Source: Sedimentisphaerales bacterium (GTDB lineage Bacteria; Planctomycetota; Phycisphaerae; Sedimentisphaerales; UBA12454). From it: a DNA stretch of 58,175 nt. Location: NCBI GenBank assembly GCA_016930635.1, contig JAFGGI010000050.1:1-58175 (forward strand), written 5' to 3'. Below are positions 23,801-32,932 of the stretch, piece by piece. The notes beneath the pieces were generated by a model. It had not been told where the DNA came from. It saw only the letters and a program-made list of their open reading frames with translations, and did not search any database. The position numbers and the translations under genes are program-made. Each line of letters begins with the position of its first letter. Position 1 is the first letter of the stretch.

Positions 23801-24931
23801 ATGGCTGAATTACTTGACTCATTACTTTCAGGAAAGATTTTTTCAGGTCTTTTGGCCGAGACGACAGAAAAAGACGTCAAGGTAAAACAGTCTGAATTGT
23901 TGTTTTTCTCAAGTCAGTTATCTGTAATGCTCTCAAGCGGTGTTGTTCTAAATGAGGCTGTTGAAGCTATCGTTCTCCAGACTAAACCCGGAGTGTTCAG
24001 AGGCGTACTTTTTGGTATATCCGACGGACTTCAGAATGGCGAGAGCTTTTCATCGGCTCTTTCAGCTTTTCCGAAGGTCTTTAATCCGATGTTTATTGGT
24101 ATGATTGCGGCGTCAGAGGCTTCCGGCCGAATGCCGGAGGTTCTCACTATACTTCAAAAGTATATTGAGGATGAGGTTAATACTAAAAAGCAGATAAAGG
24201 GAGCATTGATATACCCTGTAATTATGATGATAATGGCAATTGTTGCAACAACTACGCTTTTGTTTTTTGTTCTGCCGAAATTCACGAAGATTTACGAAGC
24301 CAGAGGCCAGGCACTGCCGATGCTTACGCAGATTCTTGTGGGATTCGGTAAATTGGTAAGCAGCTTGAGATCTGTTTCCGTGATTTTTACTGTTTTGATA
24401 ATTATTGGCGGAGCAGTCTTTTATTTCCTCAATACCCCGTGGGGCAAAAGAGTTTTAGATTATCTTAAAATCCACACACCTGTCTTTGGCACTATGTTTG
24501 TTGATACTGTAATGACCCGGAGTACGAGAATAATGGCTACAATGCTCAAGACCGGTGTAACGCTTCTTGAGACCTTGTATACCGTCGAAAACGCCTGTGA
24601 TAATGAGTACTTTAGCCAATTCTGGGCTGAAACCAGAGACAGGGTAGAAGCAGGTTTTCAGTTTTCAGAAGCAATGAATCTGGCTTCGTATAGCCAGCTT
24701 ATTCCTCATGTTGTTATACAGATGATTCAGGCGGGTGAAAAAAGCGGCAATCTCGGCTCAGTATGCGAAAGAATCAGCAATTTTTATGATGAAAAACTCA
24801 AAGGTTCTATCAAATCCGTAGTAAATCTGATCGAACCTTTAATGATTATTATCATGGGAATTATTATAGGTACTATCACGATAGCCCTGCTGCTGCCCAT
24901 ATTCAAGATTTCTACACTTGTGGGACGTTGA
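23801..24931 (+). CDS. pilC: Pilus assembly / type II secretion inner-membrane protein PilC/GspF
   Basis: This is the polytopic platform protein that couples the ATPase to pilin assembly. Two repeats of the T2SSF helical domain are visible, starting FFSSQLSVMLSSGVVLNEAVEAI and STRIMATMLKTGVTLLETLYTV. Each is followed by hydrophobic segments; three membrane helices are clear (about residues 143-165, 190-215, 345-370). The block SGRMPEVL and the second-repeat AGEKSGNLGSV are the usual family marks. It is 376 residues long and ends the pilus locus. Confidence 0.94.
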   Translation: MAELLDSLLSGKIFSGLLAETTEKDVKVKQSELLFFSSQLSVMLSSGVVLNEAVEAIVLQTKPGVFRGVLFGISDGLQNGESFSSALSAFPKVFNPMFIGMIAASEASGRMPEVLTILQKYIEDEVNTKKQIKGALIYPVIMMIMAIVATTTLLFFVLPKFTKIYEARGQALPMLTQILVGFGKLVSSLRSVSVIFTVLIIIGGAVFYFLNTPWGKRVLDYLKIHTPVFGTMFVDTVMTRSTRIMATMLKTGVTLLETLYTVENACDNEYFSQFWAETRDRVEAGFQFSEAMNLASYSQLIPHVVIQMIQAGEKSGNLGSVCERISNFYDEKLKGSIKSVVNLIEPLMIIIMGIIIGTITIALLLPIFKISTLVGR

Positions 24932-25001
24932 ACAGGCTGCACCGATAACTCTATTGGTCAAAAGCAGTTATGTTGCCGCAGTTTTCCTGAAATAAAACTT
25001 A

Positions 25002-25029
25002 TTGCAAGGACGAGTTTTGTTGTTATAAT
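25002..25029 (+). promoter_or_regulatory. Sigma-70-type promoter for rpsO
   Basis: TTGCAA (25002-25007) and TATAAT (25024-25029) are spaced by 16 bases, about 70 bases ahead of the rpsO start. Confidence 0.6.
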
Positions 25030-25098
25030 TGTCGAACTTGTAAAGTGAGAAATGAAAGATAGTTAGAAAGATGTTTTGTGGAAAGGTAGTATTGTTAG

Positions 25099-25365
25099 AT
25101 GTTGACGAAGGAAAAAAAGACGAAAGTAATTGAAGAGTACCAAACAGCCAAAGGCGATACAGGTTCGCCGGAGGTTCAAATTGCAATTCTTACATCAAGA
25201 ATCAACGAATTGACGGAGCATTTCAAGGCCCATCCTAAAGACCATTCTTCCAGGAGAGGATTGCTGAAAATGGTCGGTAACAGGTCAGCCCTGCTTAAAT
25301 ACATCAGCAAAAAAGATGTAAAACGCTACAGGGACATTATCAATCGTCTCGGACTCCGCAAATAA
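25099..25365 (+). CDS. rpsO: 30S ribosomal protein S15
   Basis: S15 binds the central domain of 16S rRNA early in assembly of the small subunit. The 88 residues match the family in length and sequence, including [34 protein letters not shown] and the closing [11 protein letters not shown]. The start at 25099 lies after a leader of about 60 bases. It is followed by pnp, the usual rpsO-pnp pairing. Confidence 0.98.
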   Translation: MLTKEKKTKVIEEYQTAKGDTGSPEVQIAILTSRINELTEHFKAHPKDHSSRRGLLKMVGNRSALLKYISKKDVKRYRDIINRLGLRK

Positions 25366-25451
25366 GAGTCTTTAGTTTTGAATCAGGATTAAGAACTCAG
25401 AACTTGAGACTTAAAACTTAGGTTTATATAGCTTTATATTAGAGGTAACTA

Positions 25452-27581
25452 ATGGCAAATGTCTTTAAAGTTGAAAAACAGATTGGTGGACAGAAACTTA
25501 TTTTAGAAACAGGCAAAATTGCAAAGCAGGCAGGTGCTGCTATTGTTGCAACTTATGGTGAAACTATGGTGCTGGTTGCGGTAACTTCGGCACCGCCGCG
25601 TGAGGAAATAGATTATTTCCCTTTAAGTGTTGATTATCGTGAGAAATTGTCCGCAGCCGGGAAATTCCCGGGCGGTTTTATGAAAAGGGAAGGACGTCCC
25701 AGCACAAAGGAAATACTTACAGCCAGGATGATCGACAGGCCCATCCGGCCTTTGTTTCCTGAAGGTTATTTTGACGAAGTTCAGATTTTAGTCACGGTTA
25801 TCAGTGCCGACAGAGATAATGACCCGGATATTTTAGCGATGGTTGGTGCAAGTACGGCGCTGGCGATTAGCTCAGTCCCGTTCGAAGGTCCGATAGGTGC
25901 AGTAAGATTGGGCCGGGTAGACGGAGAGTTTGTGATCAATCCTACACAAGAGCAGCGTGAAAAAAGCGATTATAATCTTGTATTGGCCGGCAAAGCCGAT
26001 GCGCTGAATATGATTGAAGTGGATGCCAAGCAGATACCTGAAGATGTGGTTGCTGAGGGTATTAAATTTGCTCATCAGTCTATTAAGGAAGTCTGTGATT
26101 TGATCAATGAATTGGCCGCAAAATGTGGCAAAGAAAAACAGGTCCCCGAAATTGAATGGGACCAGGAACTTGCGGATGAAGTAGAAACGAAATATACAGA
26201 TGAATTTAAAAAGGCTTTTGAACTTTCTGTAAAGGCCGAAAGAAGCGAAGCTGTAAAGGCTGTAGCAGAAAAGATCACAGAAATTTATTGTACTGTTCCT
26301 GAAGGTGCAACTGAGGCTCGCTGCTCAAGTGGTCTTTTGAACAGAATTCTGGATCAGATACAGAAAAAGATAGTAAGACAGATGATACTCGACGGCAAAC
26401 GGCTTGACGGCAGGGGATATACGGATATCAGACCTATAGAGTGTGAAGTAGCTTTGCTGCCTCGTGCCCACGGCTCGGCACTTTTCACAAGAGGTGAAAC
26501 GCAGGCACTTATTTCAGTTACTCTCGGTACCGGCAGAGATGAGCAGATTGTAGATGGTCTTCATGAAGAATACGGCCAGAAGTTTATGCTCCACTATAAT
26601 TTCCCGCCTTATTGTGTCGGTGAGGTCAGGTTTATCCGCGGCCCGGGCAGACGGGAGATAGGCCATGGAGCTCTGGCTGAAAAAGCTCTTGAACAGGTCA
26701 AGCCTGAAATTGATAACTTCGCATATACTATAAAAATAGTCTCCGATATAACTGAGTCGAATGGTTCCAGTTCGATGGCGACGGTCTGCGGCGGAACACT
26801 TGCTCTTATGGATGCAGGCGTTCCTATCAACAAACCAGTAGCAGGCATATCAATCGGTATGGTACAGGAAAATGGTAAGCATGTCCTTCTGACAGATATC
26901 ATAGGAGATGAGGACCATTTCGGAGATATGGATTTCAAGGTGGCAGGTACTACAGAAGGTGTCACGGCTATCCAGCTTGATATAAAGGTTTCGTCTTTAT
27001 CGCACGAGATATTAGTCGAAACTCTCCAAAGGGCCAAAGAGGCTCGCCTTAAACTGCTTGATATAATGACGCAGACAATAAGCCAGCCAAGGCCGGAACT
27101 TAGCAAACACGCGCCGAAACTGATAAGTGTGGAAATTGACCCTGAGCTTATCGGCAAGATAATCGGTCCGGGCGGAAAGGTTATTAAGAAAATCCAGGAA
27201 GATACCGGCACCAAGATAGAGATAGAAGAAGACGGCACTGTTTATATAAGCTGTGTCGATGGAGATGGTCATCTTGAGGCTAAAAAGATCATACAGTCTA
27301 TGACCGAGCCGCCTACGGTTGGCCGAATTTATTCAAATTCAAAAGTTGTCTCTATAAAAGATTTCGGAGCCTTTGTCGAAATTCTGCCTGGCGTTGAAGG
27401 TCTTTGCCATATAAGCGAACTCAGCGACGGTTTCGTTAAAAACGTCGATGATGTCTGCAAGATCGGAGATGAAATTCCGGTAAAGCTTCTTGCGATTGAC
27501 GACCAGGGCAGATTTAAGCTGTCACGCAAGGCCGCGTTAGCTGATATGAAGAATGAGGGTAAGGCCGAGGCTGATAAATAA
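25452..27581 (+). CDS. pnp: Polyribonucleotide nucleotidyltransferase
   Basis: PNPase degrades RNA 3' to 5' with phosphate, releasing nucleoside diphosphates. The 709 residues contain two RNase PH domains (about 1-215 and 310-545) joined by a helical linker, then a KH domain with the GIIGPGGK-type loop (KIIGPGGKVIKKI, near 570) and an S1 domain (about 620-690). The active-site stretch GDEDHFGDMDFKVAGT in the second PH domain is intact. GAGGT precedes the start. Bacterial pnp is often autoregulated in the rpsO-pnp intergenic leader, but I saw no long hairpin in the 86-base gap here. Confidence 0.98.
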   Translation: MANVFKVEKQIGGQKLILETGKIAKQAGAAIVATYGETMVLVAVTSAPPREEIDYFPLSVDYREKLSAAGKFPGGFMKREGRPSTKEILTARMIDRPIRPLFPEGYFDEVQILVTVISADRDNDPDILAMVGASTALAISSVPFEGPIGAVRLGRVDGEFVINPTQEQREKSDYNLVLAGKADALNMIEVDAKQIPEDVVAEGIKFAHQSIKEVCDLINELAAKCGKEKQVPEIEWDQELADEVETKYTDEFKKAFELSVKAERSEAVKAVAEKITEIYCTVPEGATEARCSSGLLNRILDQIQKKIVRQMILDGKRLDGRGYTDIRPIECEVALLPRAHGSALFTRGETQALISVTLGTGRDEQIVDGLHEEYGQKFMLHYNFPPYCVGEVRFIRGPGRREIGHGALAEKALEQVKPEIDNFAYTIKIVSDITESNGSSSMATVCGGTLALMDAGVPINKPVAGISIGMVQENGKHVLLTDIIGDEDHFGDMDFKVAGTTEGVTAIQLDIKVSSLSHEILVETLQRAKEARLKLLDIMTQTISQPRPELSKHAPKLISVEIDPELIGKIIGPGGKVIKKIQEDTGTKIEIEEDGTVYISCVDGDGHLEAKKIIQSMTEPPTVGRIYSNSKVVSIKDFGAFVEILPGVEGLCHISELSDGFVKNVDDVCKIGDEIPVKLLAIDDQGRFKLSRKAALADMKNEGKAEADK

Positions 27582-27627
27582 AATCCTTTTATTTCGGCAG
27601 TATCGAAATTTGTAAGGAGATAGTTTA

Positions 27628-28419
27628 TTGTGTCCTTTCCAGACAAACTTTTTTCTCGGATTTGTCGCTGCGATGATTATAACAGCGGTCTTCTGCTATT
27701 TTTCCAACCGAAAAAAGAGCCCCAAAGACCAGTCCGGCCAGACATCTGAACTCGAACAGTTAAGCCGGCTCACCGGCGGACTTGCCCACGAAATAAAAAA
27801 TCCGCTTTCCATTATCAAAGTCAATCTGAAACTTATCAGCGAATCTCTCAGCGGCAAGGATGAAAACAGCACGAGAGCAGCAAAAAAAATCGAGGTTGTT
27901 CGCAAAGAAACAGACCGTGTTGAACAGATACTCGATGATTTTCTCAGCTTCGTAAAAAAAGCGGAACCACAACTGGCCCGGGTTGATATAAACGAGATAG
28001 TAAATGAAATGATCGATTTCTATTCGCCTCAGGCTTTCAGTCATTCAATTACCGTTCGCAACAGCCTGACAGATGAATCTTTGATTTGCAAAGCTGACAG
28101 CGATATGTTAAAACAGGTTTTGCTGAATCTGTTGTTAAATGCTCAGCAGGCTATGCCTGAAGGCGGAGAGTTGATGTTGAGAACGCAGAAAAACGGCCCC
28201 AATGCGGTGGTTATTATCAGTGACACCGGCAAGGGTATTGAGGCAGACAATTTGGACAAAATATTTGATGCGTATTATTCGACACGTCCCGGCGGAAGCG
28301 GCCTGGGGCTTTCAACTTCAAAGAAAATAATCGAAGCGCATAACGGCTCGATAAAGGTTGATAGTATCCCCGGTAAAGGAACATCTTTTACTATTCAATT
28401 GCCTTTGGAAAACGGATAG
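27628..28419 (+). CDS. NtrB-type sensor histidine kinase, single-TM
   Basis: One membrane helix (about residues 7-26) is followed directly by a HisKA domain with His54 in AHEIKNPLS, the NtrB-class H box, and a HATPase domain with LLLNAQQAMP, DTGKGI and GSGLGLS. It has no PAS or periplasmic sensing domain and is short at 263 residues. The start is TTG at 27628, supported by AAGGAGA at 27614-27620. The stop shares a base with the GTG of the NtrC-type regulator that follows, which makes a cognate pair almost certain. Confidence 0.92.
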   Translation: MCPFQTNFFLGFVAAMIITAVFCYFSNRKKSPKDQSGQTSELEQLSRLTGGLAHEIKNPLSIIKVNLKLISESLSGKDENSTRAAKKIEVVRKETDRVEQILDDFLSFVKKAEPQLARVDINEIVNEMIDFYSPQAFSHSITVRNSLTDESLICKADSDMLKQVLLNLLLNAQQAMPEGGELMLRTQKNGPNAVVIISDTGKGIEADNLDKIFDAYYSTRPGGSGLGLSTSKKIIEAHNGSIKVDSIPGKGTSFTIQLPLENG

Positions 28420-29765
28420 TGGCGGAAAAACCGGTAATTTTGATTATTGATGATGAAACTGCTCATGCTGATGTAGTAGCAGAAGCTCTGCAGCAAAGCG
28501 GCGCCGATACTATGGCTGTCTATAATGCTAAAAACGCACTTGAACTGGTAACAAACAGACATATCGATATCGTTGTAACGGACCTGAATTTAAATGACAA
28601 TAAGATCAACGGCATTGATATATTAAAGGCTGCCAAGCAGCGCACGCCGCACAGTCAGGTTATTCTTATTACCGCTTATGCAACTATAGATACCTGTAAA
28701 GAGGCTATCCGTCAGGGTGCTTTCGATTATCTCGTTAAGCCGATAGATATCGACCATCTTCGTGCAATGGTCGAAAGGGCACTGAAAAAAGCCCCCACAG
28801 CCTCTGTGACAGAATCAGGCGATTTCGATTTTCAGGGTGTCATAGGAAAAAGCGATGCAATGCAGTCGGTACTGGCGGTTCTGAAGCGGGTTTCACCGAC
28901 GAATATAACGGTCCTTATCGAAGGTGAAAGCGGTACAGGCAAAGAACTGCTCGCCCAGGCTATACACGATAACTCCCAGCGGAAAAATAACGCGTTTAAA
29001 CCGATAAACTGTGCAGGCCTTACTGAGTCACTGTTGGAAAGTGAACTTTTCGGCCATGCTAAAGGAGCCTTTACAGGCGCAACGGAAGCTCGAAAGGGAT
29101 TATTTGAAGTCGCCGACAAGGGTACCTTGTTCCTTGATGAAATAGGCGATATGCCCCTTAATATGCAGGCAAAACTTTTACGGGTGCTCGAAGATGGTGT
29201 TGTCCTGCCGGTCGGTTCGAATAAATCAACTACTGTTGATGTCCGTGTTATCAGCGCAACTAATCACGACCTTGCCGACCTTGTCGCTAAGGGAAAATTC
29301 AGACAGGATCTGTATTTCAGGATAAAAGGTGTCTCTGTTTCTGTCCCGGCTTTGAGGAGCAGACCCGAAGATATTGGCGAATTGGTTGATTATTTTCTTG
29401 CCCAGTCCTGCAGCGAATTGGGTAAAGATAAAAAAACCATTTCCGAAGGTGCGCTTGATATATTAAAAAAATATAACTGGCCCGGCAACATAAGACAACT
29501 GCAAAACTGTATCCGTACGATGGTTGTTATGAGCGATGCGGACACACTTGACATCGGCGATATTCCTCCCGAGATTCATCAGATAAGACAACTTTCCGGC
29601 CAAAGTTCCGGCGACCTCGGCGGCGTCTCATTAAATGAACTCGAAAAACAGGCCATTATCGATACCCTTGCAAAGGTAGGCAACAACCGCGAACAGGCCG
29701 CCAAACTCCTCGGTATAGGCGAAAGAACGCTGTACCGAAAAATAAAAGAATATGGAATTCAATGA
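28419..29765 (+). CDS. Sigma-54-dependent response regulator (NtrC family)
   Basis: The protein has a receiver domain with D55 (VVTDLNLND), an AAA+ domain with Walker A GESGTGKE (near 169) and the sigma-54-contacting GAFTGA loop (near 215-220), then a Fis-type helix-turn-helix at the end (NNREQAAKLLGIGERTLYRKI). It should activate sigma-54 promoters when phosphorylated by the kinase just upstream. The start is GTG at 28419. Its targets are unknown; I found no convincing -24/-12 site ahead of the pilin genes. The following gene converges on it with an eight-base gap. Confidence 0.95.
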   Translation: MAEKPVILIIDDETAHADVVAEALQQSGADTMAVYNAKNALELVTNRHIDIVVTDLNLNDNKINGIDILKAAKQRTPHSQVILITAYATIDTCKEAIRQGAFDYLVKPIDIDHLRAMVERALKKAPTASVTESGDFDFQGVIGKSDAMQSVLAVLKRVSPTNITVLIEGESGTGKELLAQAIHDNSQRKNNAFKPINCAGLTESLLESELFGHAKGAFTGATEARKGLFEVADKGTLFLDEIGDMPLNMQAKLLRVLEDGVVLPVGSNKSTTVDVRVISATNHDLADLVAKGKFRQDLYFRIKGVSVSVPALRSRPEDIGELVDYFLAQSCSELGKDKKTISEGALDILKKYNWPGNIRQLQNCIRTMVVMSDADTLDIGDIPPEIHQIRQLSGQSSGDLGGVSLNELEKQAIIDTLAKVGNNREQAAKLLGIGERTLYRKIKEYGIQ

Positions 29766-29773
29766 CCTGTAAT

Positions 29774-30427
29774 TTATCGCCTCTTCCATTTGGGCATTTG
29801 GTCTGGCGTAACCTCTTTCCACAATCCCTTTTTTTGCTCTTTAGCCTCTTTCTCCAACTGGATGTATTTTTCCATCCGGCTGTGCTCAAAACGCGTATCA
29901 GCATATGCAAAACCTTCGCTTAATAATTCTTCATTTAAGAACCTATCGTCAGGTAGTTTAACATAAGCTAATAATCGGCCGTATTTGCATCTTGTGTTAT
30001 TTCCTTCATCGAGATAAACAGTAACCTGTTTTTCAAAGCACAAATTTTTTGTAAATTCAGTCGCTTCAGGGCCAAAATACATAATGCCGGTTTTGGTGTC
30101 TTTAGTTTCAGGTGTATCTATACCCCACAGTCTAATCCGTGTCTGGTTGTATTTGCCGTCGGGGATACTTATATCGATAGTGTCGCCGTCAACTACCTTT
30201 ATTACGGTAAAAGTTTTTCCTTGGTATTTGTTCCAGTCATTGACATCCTGTATGGTTTGAGGCGAAAAACGGTTTTTACAGTAGGGGTGAAAAGTCCTGT
30301 CGAACCAGACTACGGCAGTAAACAGTAAAAAAGCCGACAGCAGAAGAACATTTCTCTGTAGTCGGCTTTGTGCATATTTTGGTTTTTTATTTTTCAATTT
30401 ATTTTCGCCACCAGGACACCAAGGCAC
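29774..30427 (-). CDS. Membrane-anchored or secreted staphylococcal-nuclease-type nuclease
   Basis: This thermonuclease-family protein hydrolyses DNA or RNA with calcium in the characterised members. A hydrophobic segment (VLLLSAFLLFTAVVWF) near the N-terminus acts as anchor or signal. The nuclease domain has VVDGDTIDI, the catalytic set in RIRLWGIDTPE and KYGRLLAYV (Arg, Glu, Arg), and LLSEGFAYA near the end. The GTG at 30427 falls inside a common intergenic phrase (30406-30431), so the real start may be TTG at 30397. No ribosome binding site settles it. Confidence 0.85.
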   Translation of the reverse strand: MPWCPGGENKLKNKKPKYAQSRLQRNVLLLSAFLLFTAVVWFDRTFHPYCKNRFSPQTIQDVNDWNKYQGKTFTVIKVVDGDTIDISIPDGKYNQTRIRLWGIDTPETKDTKTGIMYFGPEATEFTKNLCFEKQVTVYLDEGNNTRCKYGRLLAYVKLPDDRFLNEELLSEGFAYADTRFEHSRMEKYIQLEKEAKEQKKGLWKEVTPDQMPKWKRR

Positions 30428-30475
30428 GAAGAAAAATAATTATATATTAGAAATTTAGTGTCTTTGTGGCTGTTT

Positions 30476-31717
30476 TTATTTCACGTAACTGCGTTTTTCG
30501 ACAGGCTTGTCGAGCTCGAAAGTCTTACATACACTTTTCAGTGCCAAATCTCCCTGGTCCTTATCAACGATACAGCTGATCCTGATCTCGCTTGTGGTAA
30601 TAGAATCTATATTTACTTTCGCATTTGCCAGTGCGGTAAACATCATATTCGCAACGCCATAGTGTGTACGCATACCGACGCCGACTACGGAAACTTCAGC
30701 GATATCGTCTCTGCAGAAGATCTCATCGCAGTTGACTGTTTCCTTGATACCTTCAACAGCCTTTTTGGCATCGTTAAAATCACTTTTACTGACCGTAAAC
30801 GAGACATTTGCCTTTTCACTGCTGACTTCTGTCTGGATAATATCGTTTACACTGACTTTTGCCTGGGCAAGATGAGCGAATATTTTCGCAGCGTTTCCCG
30901 GATGATTGTCCACGCCTGTCATGCTTATTTTGGCTAAATTCTTTTCAATTGTCGCGCCTGATACAAGTATACCTTCCATTTGGGGTACCTCATGAGTAAT
31001 TAAAGTTCCTTTTTTATCTGACATACTGCTTCTAACATGTATGGTAACGTCATATTTTTTGCCGAACTCAATACTTCGGCCGTGCATCACACCTGCGCCG
31101 AGACTGGCCATTTCGAGCATCTCGTCATAGCTTATCTGGTCCATCTTGACCGCTTCAGGAAATATCCTCGGGTCTGTCGTATATATTCCGTCAACATCGG
31201 TATATATCTCGCAGGCATCAGCCTTGACAGCTGCCGCCAGTGCCACCGCACTGGTATCCGAACCGCCTCTGCCGAGGGTTGTTATATTTTCATTTTCATC
31301 GATACCCTGAAAACCCGCCACGATAACGATATTGCCGGCATCAAGATGCTTCTTTATTGCCTTTGCATCGATGCTCTTGATCCTTGCCTTGGTGTGCACG
31401 CTGTCGGTTATCATTTTTATCTGAGCGCCTGTCATACTTATGGCCTTGTATCCCATCCCGTCAATTGCCATTGCAAGAAGTGAAACGGTCTGTTGCTCAC
31501 CAGTACTTAGAAGCTGGTCCATTTCCCGCTTTGGCGGATTGGGATTCAGTTCAAGTGCATCGGCAATCAGGGTATCTGTCTGTTTACCTCTGGCAGAGGC
31601 GACAACGACGACTTGGTTTCCCTTTTCAGCCGTATCGATCGCTCTTTGGGCGGCTCTCTTGATCTTTTCAGCGTTGGCTACAGATGTTCCGCCGAATTTT
31701 TGTACGATAACTCCCAT
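30476..31717 (-). CDS. lysC: Aspartate kinase
   Basis: Aspartokinase phosphorylates aspartate, the first step toward lysine, threonine and methionine. The 413 residues begin with the family motif KFGGTSV (7-13) and contain FQGID, GRGGSDTSAVALA and YTDVDGIYTTDPR in the catalytic domain, followed by two ACT domains for feedback control (about 260-410). It lacks a fused homoserine dehydrogenase. It lies downstream of the apgM-like gene and hom on the same strand, forming an aspartate-family operon. Confidence 0.96.
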   Translation of the reverse strand: MGVIVQKFGGTSVANAEKIKRAAQRAIDTAEKGNQVVVVASARGKQTDTLIADALELNPNPPKREMDQLLSTGEQQTVSLLAMAIDGMGYKAISMTGAQIKMITDSVHTKARIKSIDAKAIKKHLDAGNIVIVAGFQGIDENENITTLGRGGSDTSAVALAAAVKADACEIYTDVDGIYTTDPRIFPEAVKMDQISYDEMLEMASLGAGVMHGRSIEFGKKYDVTIHVRSSMSDKKGTLITHEVPQMEGILVSGATIEKNLAKISMTGVDNHPGNAAKIFAHLAQAKVSVNDIIQTEVSSEKANVSFTVSKSDFNDAKKAVEGIKETVNCDEIFCRDDIAEVSVVGVGMRTHYGVANMMFTALANAKVNIDSITTSEIRISCIVDKDQGDLALKSVCKTFELDKPVEKRSYVK

Positions 31718-31744
31718 CTTCGAACTCTCTAAAACAAACCTTGA

Positions 31745-32932
31745 TTAATTTTTAATGAAATACTCCATTAATTCATATCCGTTATTTATTTTTAAGCCGG
31801 ACTGTGCGGCATTTTCTTCACTGAAAGGCTGTTTCAATACAGCCGTAACGCCCGACCCTGCCATTGCGAACGGTACAGGCTCGCCGCAATGCGACCTTGA
31901 GCCTACCGGCGTCGGATGGTCCGGCATAACGAGTATCCGCCAGTTGTCATATCCCTGCAGTGCCTGATAAACGGGCCCGACGATATATTTGTCAATTTTT
32001 TCGACAGCCGTTTTCTTCATATCGGCGTTTCCTGCGTGCCCAGCCTCATCGGGACCTTCAACATGTACCAGCACGATATCATATTTTTTTAGTGCCTCTA
32101 TAGCGGCCTGGGCTTTTCCCTTGTAATTCGTATCTACAAATCCTGTTGCTCCTTCGACTTTTATGAGATCAAATCCGATCAGCTTTGCAAGCCCTCTTAC
32201 CAGATCTACAGCGGTAATAGCTGTGCCTTTAAGGCCGAATTTCTTTTCGAAACTGTCCATAGCGGCCTTTTTACCATGTCCCCAGAACCATATCGAGCTG
32301 ACCTGATTTTCACCCAAATCCCGCCTGACCTTGTTTATCTCGTGGTCTGCCAGCAGTTGTCTTGCATTTGCCATCAAGTCCAGCAATATCTCAGCGTTTT
32401 TACCTCTGGGCAGATTTTTTGAGACCTCCTGTCCGATGATATCGTGAGGCGGCTCGGTATAAACATCAAAATCGGTTCCTTTTATTACGCAAAGATGTCT
32501 GTAGCTTACGCCCGGATAGAATTTGACATTGCTGCTGCCCAGGACCTTGTTCAGATCTTCTATAAGCTTTGTCCCTTCCTTGGTTGAAATGTGTCCTGCG
32601 CTATGGTCTGCCATTTTCTCGTCGGCTATAGTCACCAAATTGCATCTGAATACCCAGTCGGTCGGCTCGAGTTCAATATCCATAGCTACAGCTTCGATTG
32701 GTGCTCTGCCTGTATAGAACCGATGCGGGTCATATCCGAGCAGACTCATCATCGCCACATCACTGCCGGGAGTCATATCTTTGCCGACCGTTCGCACAAG
32801 ACCCTGTCTGCCGGTTTGACTTATCCTGTCGATATTCGGTATGTTGGCAGCTTCGAATATAGTCTTGCCGCCGAACTGTTCAATAGGCTCGTCGGCAGCG
32901 CCATCCGGAATTACAATGACATACTTACTCAT
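31745..32932 (-). CDS. ApgM-type phosphoglycerate mutase family protein, possible homoserine kinase analogue
   Basis: This belongs to the archaeal-type, cofactor-independent phosphoglycerate mutase family in the alkaline phosphatase superfamily. It shows IPDGAADEP at the start, TPGSDVAMMSLLGYDP with the Ser-containing metal site, and VHVEGPDEAGHAGN and MPDHPTPVGSRSH near the end. I chose the internal ATG at 32932 (MSKYVIVIPDG) over one seven codons upstream. It overlaps hom by eight bases. No ThrB appears in the locus. ApgM homologues next to hom have been proposed as a non-orthologous homoserine kinase, and the hom-apgM-lysC order suggests that here. A role in glycolysis remains possible. 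Confidence 0.85.
   Translation of the reverse strand: MSKYVIVIPDGAADEPIEQFGGKTIFEAANIPNIDRISQTGRQGLVRTVGKDMTPGSDVAMMSLLGYDPHRFYTGRAPIEAVAMDIELEPTDWVFRCNLVTIADEKMADHSAGHISTKEGTKLIEDLNKVLGSSNVKFYPGVSYRHLCVIKGTDFDVYTEPPHDIIGQEVSKNLPRGKNAEILLDLMANARQLLADHEINKVRRDLGENQVSSIWFWGHGKKAAMDSFEKKFGLKGTAITAVDLVRGLAKLIGFDLIKVEGATGFVDTNYKGKAQAAIEALKKYDIVLVHVEGPDEAGHAGNADMKKTAVEKIDKYIVGPVYQALQGYDNWRILVMPDHPTPVGSRSHCGEPVPFAMAGSGVTAVLKQPFSEENAAQSGLKINNGYELMEYFIKN

Noticed and set aside
24941-24958. Terminator after pilC
   Set aside because: ACCGATA/TATTGGT can pair, but the stem is weak and no T-run follows.
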